Assembly: GCA_965370315.1 (NCBI GenBank) | Contig: CBDUTO010000030.1 | Span: 1-37,417 of the forward strand | Length of the DNA: 37,417 nucleotides | Source of the DNA: 1-14-2-50-31-20 sp965370315 | GTDB taxonomy: Bacteria > Bacteroidota > Ignavibacteria > Ignavibacteriales > Melioribacteraceae | Reading direction: 5' to 3' | Shown: positions 7,593 through 16,877 of the stretch, one piece after another | Layout of the letters: each line of letters begins with the position of its first letter | Numbering within the stretch: position 1 is the stretch's first letter | Made by a program: the position numbers and the translations under genes | The notes under the pieces: generated by a model | The model's input: only the letters and a program-made list of their open reading frames with translations | The model's database searches: none | Told to the model about the DNA's origin: nothing

Positions 7593-9815
7593 TTATTTAA
7601 CAAGTAGCATTTTTCGACTTTGTAAAAGCCCAGCACTTTGCAGTGTGTATATATAAATACCTGAAGTAAGTTGAGATGCATTAAACTCTACTTCGTACGT
7701 GCCAGATTTTTGAGTGTTATTTACAAGAGTTGCAACTTCTTGCCCTAGCATATCATATACTTTTAATGTTACATTTTGCATTGATGATGAAGGTAATGAA
7801 TATTTAATTTTTGTTGATGGATTAAATGGATTTGGATAGTTTGCTTCAAGCGAAAAACTACTCAAAACATTATCGTCAATTCTTTCAACACTTACAGTAG
7901 TAGGTGCAGTAGTATATATTTCACTACTTCCACAAGCAACCCAAGGATATCCATCATTATCAATTAAAACATCATAACATGTATTTGCAGTAACAATCTC
8001 TAAATCAATAATATCATTCCATGTAACTCCACCATCAGTTGTTTTTAGTAAAAACTTACTACCTGTTAAATACCATGTTAATTCATCAACTATCTCAACG
8101 GCTTTAATTTCTTTAGCGAGACCATCAATTGCAACATACTCCCATGTTTTTCCAGCATCAACCGATTTTGCAAGAACATCTCCACAAATTAATCCAAGAC
8201 TTTCATCTAGAAATTCTATTTCATTAAAATCAAAGGAACCGCTTGGAGCATTATTTATTTTTATATTATTCCATGAATCACCAGCATCTGTGGTATAAGC
8301 TAAAGCTGATTCATCACCAACAACCACTCCATTACTTGCGTCGAAAAAATGAAGACCTTTTATTTCATTCACTAAATTTGGATCTGCAATTAGTGAAGTC
8401 CAACTACTTCCACCATCTGAAGTTTTATAAAAAGCGCTTACGTCAGAATTACCCTTTCCAACAACAAATCCTACATCTTCATTTAAAAATTGAACACCAT
8501 AATTATTGACGGAAGATGACATTGTGTCTTTCATTATTTGGGTCCATGTATAGCCACCATCAGTTGTTTTGGATACTGTTCTATTTCTATGGGCTGCGAA
8601 TCCTATATTATCATCGATAAAATATAAATCTTGAACTGTTGGAGAAATATTATTTCCAACGACATAACTACTCTCCCATGTTTCTCCATTATCGGCTGAA
8701 ATTATAATACCACCGTAAAAACCAGCAGCTATTATATTACCATTAGGTAACTGTACTATATCATAAAGGGACGTGTTAATTATTGGAGTGACTAATTTCC
8801 ATGTTGTACCAGCATCTTCTGAGATAACAATACCACCACTACCGCCAACTATACAAATTCTATCATTAACTATACTAATTGCTTTTCCTTGAAATCCCGT
8901 TGGAGAATAGGATTCTTTCCATGTTATGCCGCCATCGGTAGTTTTATATGTAAGTGTTCCTTTGTAAGTGGAGCCACCAACAGCAATACCGTTATTTTCA
9001 TCACTAAAGGCTATACCATACATATTTACATATACTCTATCTTCTTCAGCTTGAGTTTCATATTTCCAATTTGCTCCACCATCAGTTGAACGAATAGTAT
9101 AGGCCGGTTGTAATCCTACAGAACTTGATCCCCATCCAGTAATGCATGCAACAGTTTCACTAGCCATAGCAACTGCATATAAATCCGTACGAGAATATCC
9201 TTGAGGAATACCAGTTGGAGTTGGAGCTTTAGTCCATGTGAAACCATCTGTAGTATAATAGATAGCAAAGTTTCCAGATTTACCACCAACACAAATACCA
9301 TGTCCAGAAGAGAAAAAGCTCATTGCTTTTAAATTAATCGAAGTCTCAGTAGTTTGCACAGTCCAAGAATCTCCTCCGTTATCAGTATAAGATATTTCCC
9401 CTCCACTTGACTTTCCGGAAAGAACCCATCCATGATTTTCATCAGTGAAATAGAGAGAATAGACTGAACCATCAACTGATTCAAAAGTTACTTCACTCCA
9501 AGTAGCACCACCATCTGTTGTTTTTAATATCAAATCATGAGCACCTCCTGCATAGCCAGTATTTTCATCAACAAAATAGATGCTATACATAGATTGAATA
9601 ACTGGGAGCACATCAGTTGGCTCTTCCCAAGTATATCCACCATCTGTCGTTCGTATAATTGTACCAGTTGAACCAACAACCCAACCAAGAGTTTCATTTA
9701 TGAAAAACACATCGCTGAGAGCGCCATAAGTAGCTTCCGATACTTGTCTCCAAGTAGTACTTCCAAAAATTGTGATTGAAAAAAGGAAAAAGAAAACAAA
9801 TATTTTTTTACTCAT
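7593..9815 (-). CDS. Secreted YCF48/BNR-like beta-propeller protein with T9SS sorting domain
   Basis: A 740-residue surface or secreted protein. A signal peptide (about residues 1-19) is followed by about 630 residues with thirteen Asp-box motifs of the form S/T-x-D-x-G-x-T/S-W, such as RTTDGGYTW, KTTDGGATW, SADNGETW and SVDAGKTW. The fourth copy (TTDGFTW) has lost one residue. Such repeats build beta-propellers, as in the photosystem assembly factor YCF48 and in sialidase-type proteins, but no catalytic domain is seen here. The C-terminus is a T9SS type A domain with NYPNPFNPST, LTSGIYIYTL and RKMLLVK. A GGAGG Shine-Dalgarno 4 nt before ATG supports this start. It follows the beta-barrel gene by 20 bp, so the two are probably cotranscribed. 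Confidence 0.87.
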   Translation of the reverse strand: MSKKIFVFFFLFSITIFGSTTWRQVSEATYGALSDVFFINETLGWVVGSTGTIIRTTDGGYTWEEPTDVLPVIQSMYSIYFVDENTGYAGGAHDLILKTTDGGATWSEVTFESVDGSVYSLYFTDENHGWVLSGKSSGGEISYTDNGGDSWTVQTTETSINLKAMSFFSSGHGICVGGKSGNFAIYYTTDGFTWTKAPTPTGIPQGYSRTDLYAVAMASETVACITGWGSSSVGLQPAYTIRSTDGGANWKYETQAEEDRVYVNMYGIAFSDENNGIAVGGSTYKGTLTYKTTDGGITWKESYSPTGFQGKAISIVNDRICIVGGSGGIVISEDAGTTWKLVTPIINTSLYDIVQLPNGNIIAAGFYGGIIISADNGETWESSYVVGNNISPTVQDLYFIDDNIGFAAHRNRTVSKTTDGGYTWTQIMKDTMSSSVNNYGVQFLNEDVGFVVGKGNSDVSAFYKTSDGGSSWTSLIADPNLVNEIKGLHFFDASNGVVVGDESALAYTTDAGDSWNNIKINNAPSGSFDFNEIEFLDESLGLICGDVLAKSVDAGKTWEYVAIDGLAKEIKAVEIVDELTWYLTGSKFLLKTTDGGVTWNDIIDLEIVTANTCYDVLIDNDGYPWVACGSSEIYTTAPTTVSVERIDDNVLSSFSLEANYPNPFNPSTKIKYSLPSSSMQNVTLKVYDMLGQEVATLVNNTQKSGTYEVEFNASQLTSGIYIYTLQSAGLLQSRKMLLVK

Positions 9816-9835
9816 AATACCTCCAAATGGTTCAT

Positions 9836-11287
9836 TTAAAACTTATAAAACCTAAAAGTTGTAAATATTCCGAAATTATTTTTATATAAAGAATTTTCAT
9901 CTAATCTTGTGGTTGCATATTCAATTCGCGGTTCAATCTCGATAGATTCTGAAAGCTTTACCTTACCACCAAGTGTAACAAAATGAGTTGTAACATTATC
10001 TCCGCCATAGATAAAATCATGTTCTTTATAGATTAAATTATATCCAATTCTTACTATAAACATATTATCTAATGATTTCTCAAATCCTAAGCGCGCTACA
10101 TGATTTAATGCTGACATATTGTTAAATCTATTATCAATATACTTGGAGGAGTCTGCTGAGATAGAGTGTATTTCATATTCAAAACCAACGAGCATACTCT
10201 TATTTTCATTGGAATAAGTTACACCAATACCGGTAAAAACATCATTTACACCAAGATCCCAAATAGTTAAATCTCTCTTACTGTTTTTTGACCAACTATT
10301 ATTGTCATTATATCCAGCTGTAAATCCAAAAGTAAAAGCCTTGCTTTCAATCCATCTAGCTTGGAGAGTAACATCAATTTCATCAAAATTCGAATATCCA
10401 TCTTCCACATCAATTAGTGAACTTACAGGAAATAACGATGTGGAGTTACGCAGCAAATAAAAGGCATTTAATCCAATGGTAAAGTTCTCGTTTGGTTTAA
10501 CTAGTGTTTGTACTGAGAAAGAATGACCAAACTTTTTCAATTTATAACTTTGTGACGAACCACGAAGTTCAATTTTGTTTTTATCCCCACGAAAGAGAAA
10601 AGTTTCAACATCTGTGTTGTTAACATCATTAGCAGTTATTCTCTCTTGGGTATCATTTATTTCATAGTTGAATCCAAGTGTAAAACCATCTGAAAACATA
10701 TATGCAATACCAATGTTACCTGAAGCCTCACGATACAATGTTTCTGCAAAAGTATAAACTTTTTTTAATCCATCTAAAATTTCATATCTAATTGATGCTC
10801 CAATAAAAAAATTGTCTGCCACTTCAAGACTATGCATAAATTCAAATGTTGGACCACTATATCTATAATCTCCAGAAGTAGTATCAGTAAAAAAGAAGGC
10901 ATCTCCTGAATAAGGTGTTAATGTCAAAACTCTATATCGATCTTTTTGCATTTCGTAGTTGTAAGCTGCATATCCCCTAAATGTACCACTACTGCCTAGT
11001 GGTTTAATTCCCATAAAACTTATATTAGTATTATCAACATCACCTGATTCAAATAAACGATGATAATCTCCACTACTATTTTTGTAGAGTGGGTCTATCT
11101 CTAACCTTTCGTTTACCTGACTTTTAAATAGCCATGCAGGGTTTTGCCCCAATATATAAGGGTCAATCTGTGAGTCAATATCTACTATAGAGTAACTTAA
11201 ACCACCTAATGCACCCAGTCTACTTTTCTGAGCAAAAATATTTGTAGCAACTATTAGTAAAAGAAGTATTTTATAACTAATTCTCAT
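9836..11287 (-). CDS. Outer-membrane beta-barrel protein of the TonB locus
   Basis: A 483-residue protein with a signal peptide (cleavage probably after NIFAQ, about residue 19). The rest alternates polar and hydrophobic residues with many aromatic girdle positions and ends in TTFRFYKF, as expected for an outer-membrane barrel. Its ATG directly follows the TAA of the upstream lipoprotein gene, so translation is very likely coupled. In Bacteroidota, DUF4876 lipoproteins sit beside a TonB receptor and a barrel of the DUF6850 type, and this gene occupies that place. The DUF6850 link is inference from position. Export of a ligand or assembly with the receptor are possible roles. Confidence 0.65.
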   Translation of the reverse strand: MRISYKILLLLIVATNIFAQKSRLGALGGLSYSIVDIDSQIDPYILGQNPAWLFKSQVNERLEIDPLYKNSSGDYHRLFESGDVDNTNISFMGIKPLGSSGTFRGYAAYNYEMQKDRYRVLTLTPYSGDAFFFTDTTSGDYRYSGPTFEFMHSLEVADNFFIGASIRYEILDGLKKVYTFAETLYREASGNIGIAYMFSDGFTLGFNYEINDTQERITANDVNNTDVETFLFRGDKNKIELRGSSQSYKLKKFGHSFSVQTLVKPNENFTIGLNAFYLLRNSTSLFPVSSLIDVEDGYSNFDEIDVTLQARWIESKAFTFGFTAGYNDNNSWSKNSKRDLTIWDLGVNDVFTGIGVTYSNENKSMLVGFEYEIHSISADSSKYIDNRFNNMSALNHVARLGFEKSLDNMFIVRIGYNLIYKEHDFIYGGDNVTTHFVTLGGKVKLSESIEIEPRIEYATTRLDENSLYKNNFGIFTTFRFYKF

Positions 11288-12403
11288 TTATTGATAACCT
11301 GGAGTTGGTTTAGGAATTATTTCCCAATCTAAAGTTCCGTCATTTGTATCAACACCTTTCTCCCTTCTTTGCATTGATCTTCCAGTATATTTTGGTGGTG
11401 CCATAACCCACCCTCTATCAATTCTTTCATCAAGAGTAATATTTTTTGTACCACTCGTTTGATATTCAATACCATCTAGAATAGTTGAGATTTCAATCCC
11501 ATCACTTAAAACAGTATCTTGTCCACTTGCAAGAACCATTATATCAGAGGTTATACCAATCATAAAATCCGATGTCTTACAGTCTGATATATTAACTAAA
11601 TTAGGAACACTAGGATTATCTAGTTCTACAGCACTAAATTGATTTACAAATTCCCAGTCAGCATTGGCTAAATCAATTGAAGTAGATACTGAACTGCTAT
11701 GATCGTATGCATCTTGTGCAAGTGTAATAAATGAACGTGGAGCAAACGGATAATTTTTCTCCCCAGCTCTTCCCGGAAATTTAAATGCATATGTGACACC
11801 AAACATTTTACCTTCCCCAGTCCAATCGGCGCCAGGCTCTCCTAATTCTGGTGTTCTATGATCTGTGCAATAAGCTCGGCTCGAAGTTACTCTAAAAACT
11901 TGCATTCCATCAAGATATTTAATTTCATCGCTACTATTATATAATTCAAGAAATTGATCGAACATGAAATAAATATTATTTACAGGACCCACTGAATAAA
12001 TTTCATTTATCGAAATTCCACTTGATGAAATAGGTTTTGCAAATATAGTATCCCTTACTGTTGATCCGCTTACTACTTCTACATCAGTTATATTTCCAAC
12101 TATTAGTATGCTCTCATCATCTGGATACTTTTTTCTTGCGGAAATCTGGTAGATGGAGGATGGTATTTCTTTGAGATGCATTACGCCATTTTCATTAGTA
12201 TATTCAATACTCATACCATATTCAGAGACTAAAATCATTTCTGCATTAGCTAACGGTGAATAAACATTTGTTGAATCCCTAACATCTGATTTCCATACAG
12301 CAACAATTTCTAACTCTGCTTTTCCATCAACTTGAACAGGAGCTTTTTCCTCACAAGAAAATAGAATTGTAAAACTCAACAATATGAATATTATTTTTTT
12401 CAT
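11288..12403 (-). CDS. Lipoprotein, DUF4876-like, partner of the TonB receptor
   Basis: A protein of about 371 residues. The ATG at 12403 is preceded by AAGGAG with 7-nt spacing and gives the peptide MKKIIFILLSFTILFSC. That is a lipoprotein signal with a lipobox ending at Cys17, so I reject the longer upstream start. The first 100 residues look like a transthyretin/Cna-B-like fold (a PLANAEMILVSEYG...IYQISARK pattern) and the rest resembles DUF4876 proteins. The family name is from memory and not verified. It lies 60 bp after the TonB receptor gene and directly before the barrel gene. It probably sits on the outer membrane and binds or hands over the receptor's ligand. Confidence 0.7.
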   Translation of the reverse strand: MKKIIFILLSFTILFSCEEKAPVQVDGKAELEIVAVWKSDVRDSTNVYSPLANAEMILVSEYGMSIEYTNENGVMHLKEIPSSIYQISARKKYPDDESILIVGNITDVEVVSGSTVRDTIFAKPISSSGISINEIYSVGPVNNIYFMFDQFLELYNSSDEIKYLDGMQVFRVTSSRAYCTDHRTPELGEPGADWTGEGKMFGVTYAFKFPGRAGEKNYPFAPRSFITLAQDAYDHSSSVSTSIDLANADWEFVNQFSAVELDNPSVPNLVNISDCKTSDFMIGITSDIMVLASGQDTVLSDGIEISTILDGIEYQTSGTKNITLDERIDRGWVMAPPKYTGRSMQRREKGVDTNDGTLDWEIIPKPTPGYQ

Positions 12404-12463
12404 TGTTAAACTCCTTGTATTTAAAGAGGAACTATTAGTCAAATAAGCTAACTTTTAGCTTAT

Positions 12464-15154
12464 TTATTTAAATAATCTATCAAATATCATACTAAATTCT
12501 ATTCCGTAAAATAACTCAGTGTTCCTGGTCTCTTCCTGATACCTTTCATTTACTGGATGATAGTAATTCCATATTGCTGGATTATCCATAAAGTTATTTA
12601 CATAAAACGAAACCTCAGCCCCATCAAAAAGTGATTTTGAAACATTAAAACTAAAGAGCCATTTGGGAGGTTTGGATATTACAGATTCTGAATAGTCTCT
12701 ACTAATTGTTCCTTTATCAGTGAGTAAACTATAGTCAACAGGAATTAAACTAAAACTTTGGTATCTATCTGCATATAGTTGTTCTGCTCTTAATGTGACC
12801 CAAAGACCCAACTCTTTATTTATATATTTTAAATAGTAATTTATTTGTAATCTATCTCTCCATTTTCCTTTAGATGGATAATAAAAGCCAATAAGCGTAT
12901 CACTCTCAACTCCAGGCACTAGATAATTAGGATACTGTCCAACACTCTCATCTGTACTTTGAGAATATGAAGAGCCCGTACTTAAAGTTCTACTATAACT
13001 ATATGAGCCACTTATTTTGAAGGTCATATTCAATGGACTTATCTGGGCTGTTCTAAAACTAAACTCGAGCCCCTTGCTTTGGTTTTTGCCAATGCCATAG
13101 CTTAATTTATATTCATCAATATAATAGACTACTTTTTTTCCATTTTCATTTATTTCAGTAAATACTGGTTGGTCTTGATATTTGGGTTGATTATTTCTTT
13201 CTCTATAATACCCCGTTAAGGAAATCCCCATTTTGTTTAAAAATTTATGGTCATATGAAATTTCAAGTTGAGTTGTTTTATACCCCTGTAGGTTAGGAAC
13301 TCTTTTATCATATCTATAATACTCATTAATTTCAGATATAGGATTTCTCCATGTAAATACCTCTTCCTGTGGATAAACTAGGCTCATGGCAGGGGATTTT
13401 GAACTACTACCAAAATTAATTCTTAGCTGATTTTTAGATGAAAAGTATGTTAGTAAACTTATTCTAGGATTAAAGAAACTACCTTGGTAAGATTCTACCA
13501 AATCACCATCGCCCCAAAGACCACTCAGATTAAATGAATGAGGTCTATACATTTCATATCGAAACCCAAACATAAATGAAAAATCAAATATAAAATGTCC
13601 AGTTAGTTTATCCTCAGCATACATACTCAGAATTAATTGACCAGGAACTGAATCAAAACTATAAGGTCTTTTTCCAGACTCGGCACCATAATAACTATAG
13701 ACTGTATCAAAAACTACACCTTCACCAGTATTTGCATCGTATTGAGTCTCAGCTCCAACAAGGAAATTATGAATATAATCGCCAGTATAAAAAACATTCT
13801 GCCATTCTAGTCTACCACCTGCAAGCCATTGAATTCCTTTGTTTTCAACTTTTCCAATATATGAAGAGACTGTATCACCTTCTGGAGTGACAAGATATTC
13901 AGTTTTCAATTTACTCTTCATTGAGTTTATCTTTTTCATGTTCACATAGGCATTGTATTTAAACTTTGAGATTTGATTTATTGGTTTTGCTGTTCCCCAA
14001 GTATTAAATCCAATATTATAACCCCTATTATAATCCCTTGTTTGTAGATAATCTCCTTGAGGTTCTTCCTCATCATTTATAAACTGACCCTTTAGTTTGT
14101 AACGAGCAGTCCAATCAGGAGAATGTGCAGTTCCAAAAATTAGCTGAGCTGTTCCTCTAGTATATTCATCACCAACAATCCTTAAATCTCTTTCACTACG
14201 AGCAATATTAGCATTATAATTAAGTGAGCTACTACCCAGACCAAAACCACCACCAAGATTTGCTTCAGTAGTATGTGGATTATTTTTAACTTTTATTCTA
14301 TGTGGCGCAACACCCATTTTTGTTTTAAGTTCAATAATTCCGTTAGAGAAATCACCATACCTAACTGATGGCATACCTGAAATTACTGAAACCGATTCGA
14401 GGTTATCTGCTGGTATCTCTCTTAAATCAATACCACCACCTGTATTACCAAAACCAAATCTGCTATTACCCATAGTTTCAAATTGTAAATTAGAGTTGTT
14501 AGATAGAGGCTCACCGTCTATAATAATTTTAGTTCCAAATGCTTCTATTTTGCCTTCTGCATCATTAACCGCACTTGATCTAATAGATATTTGACTTGTT
14601 TTATTAATACCAGGATTTGTTTTTTGAATTCCAGGCACTAAATCAAGAACATCACCTAAATTGGTAGCTTGGTAATGCTCAATTTCTCCAGAACTAATAT
14701 CTGTTTTTGTTGCAATATCTCGAGGAATTAAATCTTCTTTAGCTGTTACAGTTATACCACCAACACTAAATGATTCTGGTTTTAAGTTAATTTCTAATTG
14801 AATAAACCTATTATCAATAATCTCTACTTCAATAATCTTTTTAGTATAGCCAACATATGAAGCTTGGATTTTATATTTACCAACTGGAATATTACCAATT
14901 CTAAATTTTCCTTGAAAACATGTAGCTGCACCATGGTTTGTGCCTATAAGAATTATATTTGTAGAAAATAAAGCTTTCCCATTTTCATCTAAAACTTTAC
15001 CCTTAATTCCACCATTTGCATCTTGGGAATCGAAGTTAACTTGGTCATTAAATGGATAGTTTGTCGTGTTATTTGATGAGCTTATTTGTTGGAAGCAGCC
15101 TAAAAAGAAAAACAAGAATATTACAATTTTCTTTAACTTCAATATATCCAACAT
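12464..15154 (-). CDS. TonB-dependent receptor with carboxypeptidase-regulatory-like N-domain
   Basis: An 896-residue outer-membrane active transporter. After an export signal (about residues 1-25), residues 49-125 form a CarboxypepD_reg-like beta-sandwich (GKVLDENGKALFSTNIILIG through SYVGYTKK). The plug domain spans about 138-285 (ITVTAKEDL, LGDVLDLVPGIQK, VSVISGMPSVRYGDFSNGII). The remainder is a 22-strand-type barrel ending in MIFDRLFK. It is the first gene of the block that continues with the lipoprotein and barrel genes. The ligand cannot be read from the sequence; siderophore, metal, peptide and glycan are all possible. There is no SusD-like partner, which makes a classic glycan-uptake locus less likely. 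The Shine-Dalgarno is weak. Confidence 0.93.
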   Translation of the reverse strand: MLDILKLKKIVIFLFFFLGCFQQISSSNNTTNYPFNDQVNFDSQDANGGIKGKVLDENGKALFSTNIILIGTNHGAATCFQGKFRIGNIPVGKYKIQASYVGYTKKIIEVEIIDNRFIQLEINLKPESFSVGGITVTAKEDLIPRDIATKTDISSGEIEHYQATNLGDVLDLVPGIQKTNPGINKTSQISIRSSAVNDAEGKIEAFGTKIIIDGEPLSNNSNLQFETMGNSRFGFGNTGGGIDLREIPADNLESVSVISGMPSVRYGDFSNGIIELKTKMGVAPHRIKVKNNPHTTEANLGGGFGLGSSSLNYNANIARSERDLRIVGDEYTRGTAQLIFGTAHSPDWTARYKLKGQFINDEEEPQGDYLQTRDYNRGYNIGFNTWGTAKPINQISKFKYNAYVNMKKINSMKSKLKTEYLVTPEGDTVSSYIGKVENKGIQWLAGGRLEWQNVFYTGDYIHNFLVGAETQYDANTGEGVVFDTVYSYYGAESGKRPYSFDSVPGQLILSMYAEDKLTGHFIFDFSFMFGFRYEMYRPHSFNLSGLWGDGDLVESYQGSFFNPRISLLTYFSSKNQLRINFGSSSKSPAMSLVYPQEEVFTWRNPISEINEYYRYDKRVPNLQGYKTTQLEISYDHKFLNKMGISLTGYYRERNNQPKYQDQPVFTEINENGKKVVYYIDEYKLSYGIGKNQSKGLEFSFRTAQISPLNMTFKISGSYSYSRTLSTGSSYSQSTDESVGQYPNYLVPGVESDTLIGFYYPSKGKWRDRLQINYYLKYINKELGLWVTLRAEQLYADRYQSFSLIPVDYSLLTDKGTISRDYSESVISKPPKWLFSFNVSKSLFDGAEVSFYVNNFMDNPAIWNYYHPVNERYQEETRNTELFYGIEFSMIFDRLFK

Positions 15155-15483
15155 TTAATTCTGAGGAGAATAATAATAATTATTCAGTTATTATTCCGAT
15201 AACAATAACCTAATCTACTATATCAAGCAATTAAATTCAAATATATTTTAAATTGAATTAAATAATAATTATTTAAATGAATAAAAATTCATTTTGTATA
15301 AAAATTTTTCCATGCTGAAATTCCTTATGAATTCTGAATTTGAAACATTGTTTTTAACTAAAAAAACCACCCAATGTGATTACGAAGTAATTAACTAGAA
15401 GAAATAAACAATAGGATTAAATTAGAATCTTCTAAAGAGATTAAAACATTTGGGAAAATTAGTGACTAGATAAGCTATCTTAC
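15155..15483. other. Intergenic region between galE and the TonB receptor
   Basis: This is 329 bp of very AT-rich DNA without a convincing gene. It must hold the promoter of the TonB block on the minus strand. A TATATTTG box (minus strand, 15238-15245) fits the Bacteroidota -7 consensus, but no TTTG is seen at the proper distance. The end near 15468-15480 has a small AGATA-AGC-TATCT hairpin downstream of galE, without a T run. I see nothing stronger here. Confidence 0.5.
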
Positions 15484-16494
15484 TTATTCAAATCCATTTG
15501 GATTATTCGATTGCCATCGCCAAGAATCTTCACACATTTTTTCAATTCCATATTTTGCTTCCCATCCTAACTCTGTTTTAGCAAATGTAGGATCAGCATA
15601 ACAAGCAGCAATATCTCCTACCCTTCTATTAACAATATTGTAAGCAACTTCCTTTCCAGATGCTTTTTGAAATGCATTTACTACTTCTAAAACTGAATAT
15701 CCGTTTCCCGTTCCTAAATTATATTCAACACAACCATGATTTGTATTTAATTTAGATAATGCTTTTAAATGCCCCTCTGCTAAATCTACAACATGGATAT
15801 AATCACGTACCCCAGTTCCATCAACTGTGGGATAATCATTTCCAAACACTGCTAATGCTTCTCTTTTACCAACAGCAACTTGAGCAATAAATGGCATTAG
15901 ATTATTTGGAATTCCATTTGGATCTTCACCAATTTTACCAGATTCGTGTGCCCCAACTGGATTAAAATAACGGAGAATTGCTAAATCCCATTTTGCATCT
16001 GCCTTATAAAGATCTCTTAAAATTTCTTCTATCATTAATTTTGAACGCCCGTAAGGATTTGTAGCAGAGAGTGGAAAATCTTCTGTAATTGGAACCGTAT
16101 TAGGATCGCCATAAACAGTGGCAGAAGAACTAAATACCAGTTTGCGGACATTGTTTTTTGTCATTACTTCCAAAAGATTTAAAGTCCCAGCAACATTATT
16201 ATTGTAGTAGTGGAGTGGTATTTCTACAGATTCACCAACAGCTTTTAAACCTGCAAAATGGATGACTGCTTCAATGTTTTCATCAACAAATATTTTATTA
16301 AGTTTCTCTTTCTCTAATAAATCTACTTCATAAAACTTAATTTCTGTATTGGCTATCTCTTCAACTTTTCTGAGTGCTTCAATTTTACTATTGCTGAGAT
16401 TATCAACTATTACAACTTCATTACCAGCTTCGATCAACTTAATTACTGTATGACTTCCAATATACCCAACCCCACCAGTAACTAATATTTTCAT
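15484..16494 (-). CDS. galE: UDP-glucose 4-epimerase
   Basis: GalE interconverts UDP-glucose and UDP-galactose, feeding sugar nucleotide pools for envelope polysaccharides. The protein begins MKILVTGGVGYIGSH, with the NAD-binding GGxGYIG at residues 7-13. It also has VIHFAGLKAVGES, the SSSATVYG strand with the active Ser, the NPYGRSK motif with the catalytic Tyr and Lys, and RYFNPVGAHESG. Length (336 residues) is normal for the family. I use the ATG at 16494, which matches the family's usual N-terminus and has GGAAGAG upstream. A GTG at 16506 would add only four residues and has its own AAGGGG, so it cannot be ruled out. It stands alone between the TonB block and divergent rpsU. Confidence 0.95.
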   Translation of the reverse strand: MKILVTGGVGYIGSHTVIKLIEAGNEVVIVDNLSNSKIEALRKVEEIANTEIKFYEVDLLEKEKLNKIFVDENIEAVIHFAGLKAVGESVEIPLHYYNNNVAGTLNLLEVMTKNNVRKLVFSSSATVYGDPNTVPITEDFPLSATNPYGRSKLMIEEILRDLYKADAKWDLAILRYFNPVGAHESGKIGEDPNGIPNNLMPFIAQVAVGKREALAVFGNDYPTVDGTGVRDYIHVVDLAEGHLKALSKLNTNHGCVEYNLGTGNGYSVLEVVNAFQKASGKEVAYNIVNRRVGDIAACYADPTFAKTELGWEAKYGIEKMCEDSWRWQSNNPNGFE

Positions 16495-16521
16495 TTTCTC
16501 TTCCACAGTTTCCCCTTTTTA

Positions 16522-16581
16522 TTTGATAGTAGTAAGATAATATTAATATATTTGAAATATTAAGTTATTTAGTTAAATTTG
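16522..16581 (+). promoter_or_regulatory. Two overlapping Bacteroidota-type promoters of rpsU
   Basis: P1 has TTTG at 16522-16525, a 21-bp spacer and TATATTTG at 16547-16554. P2 has TTTG at 16551-16554, a 19-bp spacer and TAAATTTG at 16574-16581. Both fit the TTTG-N19-21-TAnnTTTG consensus of Bacteroidota sigma-A. The P1 -7 box supplies the -33 box of P2, so the two cannot be used at once. The P2 transcript would have a leader of about 35 nt. Confidence 0.65.
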
Positions 16582-16604
16582 TTGTTCACATTAAAATAAC
16601 CACT

Positions 16605-16618
16605 GAAAGGTAGGTGAT
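16605..16618 (+). promoter_or_regulatory. Extended ribosome-binding site of rpsU
   Basis: GAAAGG followed by TAGGTGAT gives a 7-nt match (AGGTGAT) to the complement of the 16S rRNA 3' end, 4-6 nt before the TTG at 16623. The same bases contain the GTG at 16614, which is too close to be served by AGGTG. The site therefore decides the start. In Flavobacteriia, a strong Shine-Dalgarno on rpsU is known to take part in autoregulation. Confidence 0.6.
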
Positions 16619-16622
16619 AACT

Positions 16623-16817
16623 TTGGTTGGCATTATTCTGTCTGATAATGAGAATATTGATAGAGCTCTGAAACGTTTTAAGAAGAAGTACGAGCGTTCT
16701 GGTGTTCTTAAAGAATTTAAGAAACGTCAGTATTTCGTGAAACCTTCTATGGAAAATAGATTGGAACGAATTAAAGCAAAAAGACGAGCTTACAAAGAAT
16801 CTCGTAGAGATCGCTAA
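16623..16817 (+). CDS. rpsU: 30S ribosomal protein bS21
   Basis: A small basic protein of the 30S platform that helps mRNA recruitment near the anti-Shine-Dalgarno. The sequence MVGIILSDNENIDRALKRF followed by KKKYERSGVLKEFKKR is typical of bS21, and the tail is rich in Lys and Arg. I choose the TTG start (64 residues), because the AGGTGAT Shine-Dalgarno lies at the right distance and MVGI-type N-termini suit the family. A GTG at 16614 would add three residues. The gene has its own promoters and a strong terminator, so it is monocistronic. A rare start codon combined with a strong ribosome-binding site suggests translation is tuned, perhaps by bS21 occupancy of ribosomes. Confidence 0.93.
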   Translation: MVGIILSDNENIDRALKRFKKKYERSGVLKEFKKRQYFVKPSMENRLERIKAKRRAYKESRRDR

Positions 16818-16823
16818 AGTTAA

Positions 16824-16855
16824 AAACCCCTCAAAAGTTGAGGGGTTTCTTTTTA
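16824..16855. terminator. Bidirectional terminator between rpsU and the LOG-family gene
   Basis: An 11-bp perfect stem (AAACCCCTCAA at 16824-16834, TTGAGGGGTTT at 16838-16848) with a 3-nt loop has T residues on both strands. It ends rpsU on the plus strand and the convergent LOG-family gene on the minus strand. Confidence 0.92.
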
Positions 16856-16877
16856 TACAACATCAATTTTTATATAA

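Noticed and set aside
12404..12442. Extended N-terminus of the DUF4876-like lipoprotein
   Set aside because: The extra 13 residues precede a clear lipoprotein signal, and the Shine-Dalgarno AAGGAG belongs to the ATG at 12403.
15085..15154. TonB receptor as a lipoprotein (LGC at residue 20)
   Set aside because: The residue at -3 is Phe and the context is not a canonical lipobox; TonB receptors normally use signal peptidase I.
15238..15245. TATATTTG box as promoter of the TonB receptor
   Set aside because: No TTTG or TTG is found 17-23 bp upstream on the minus strand, so the match may be chance in AT-rich DNA.
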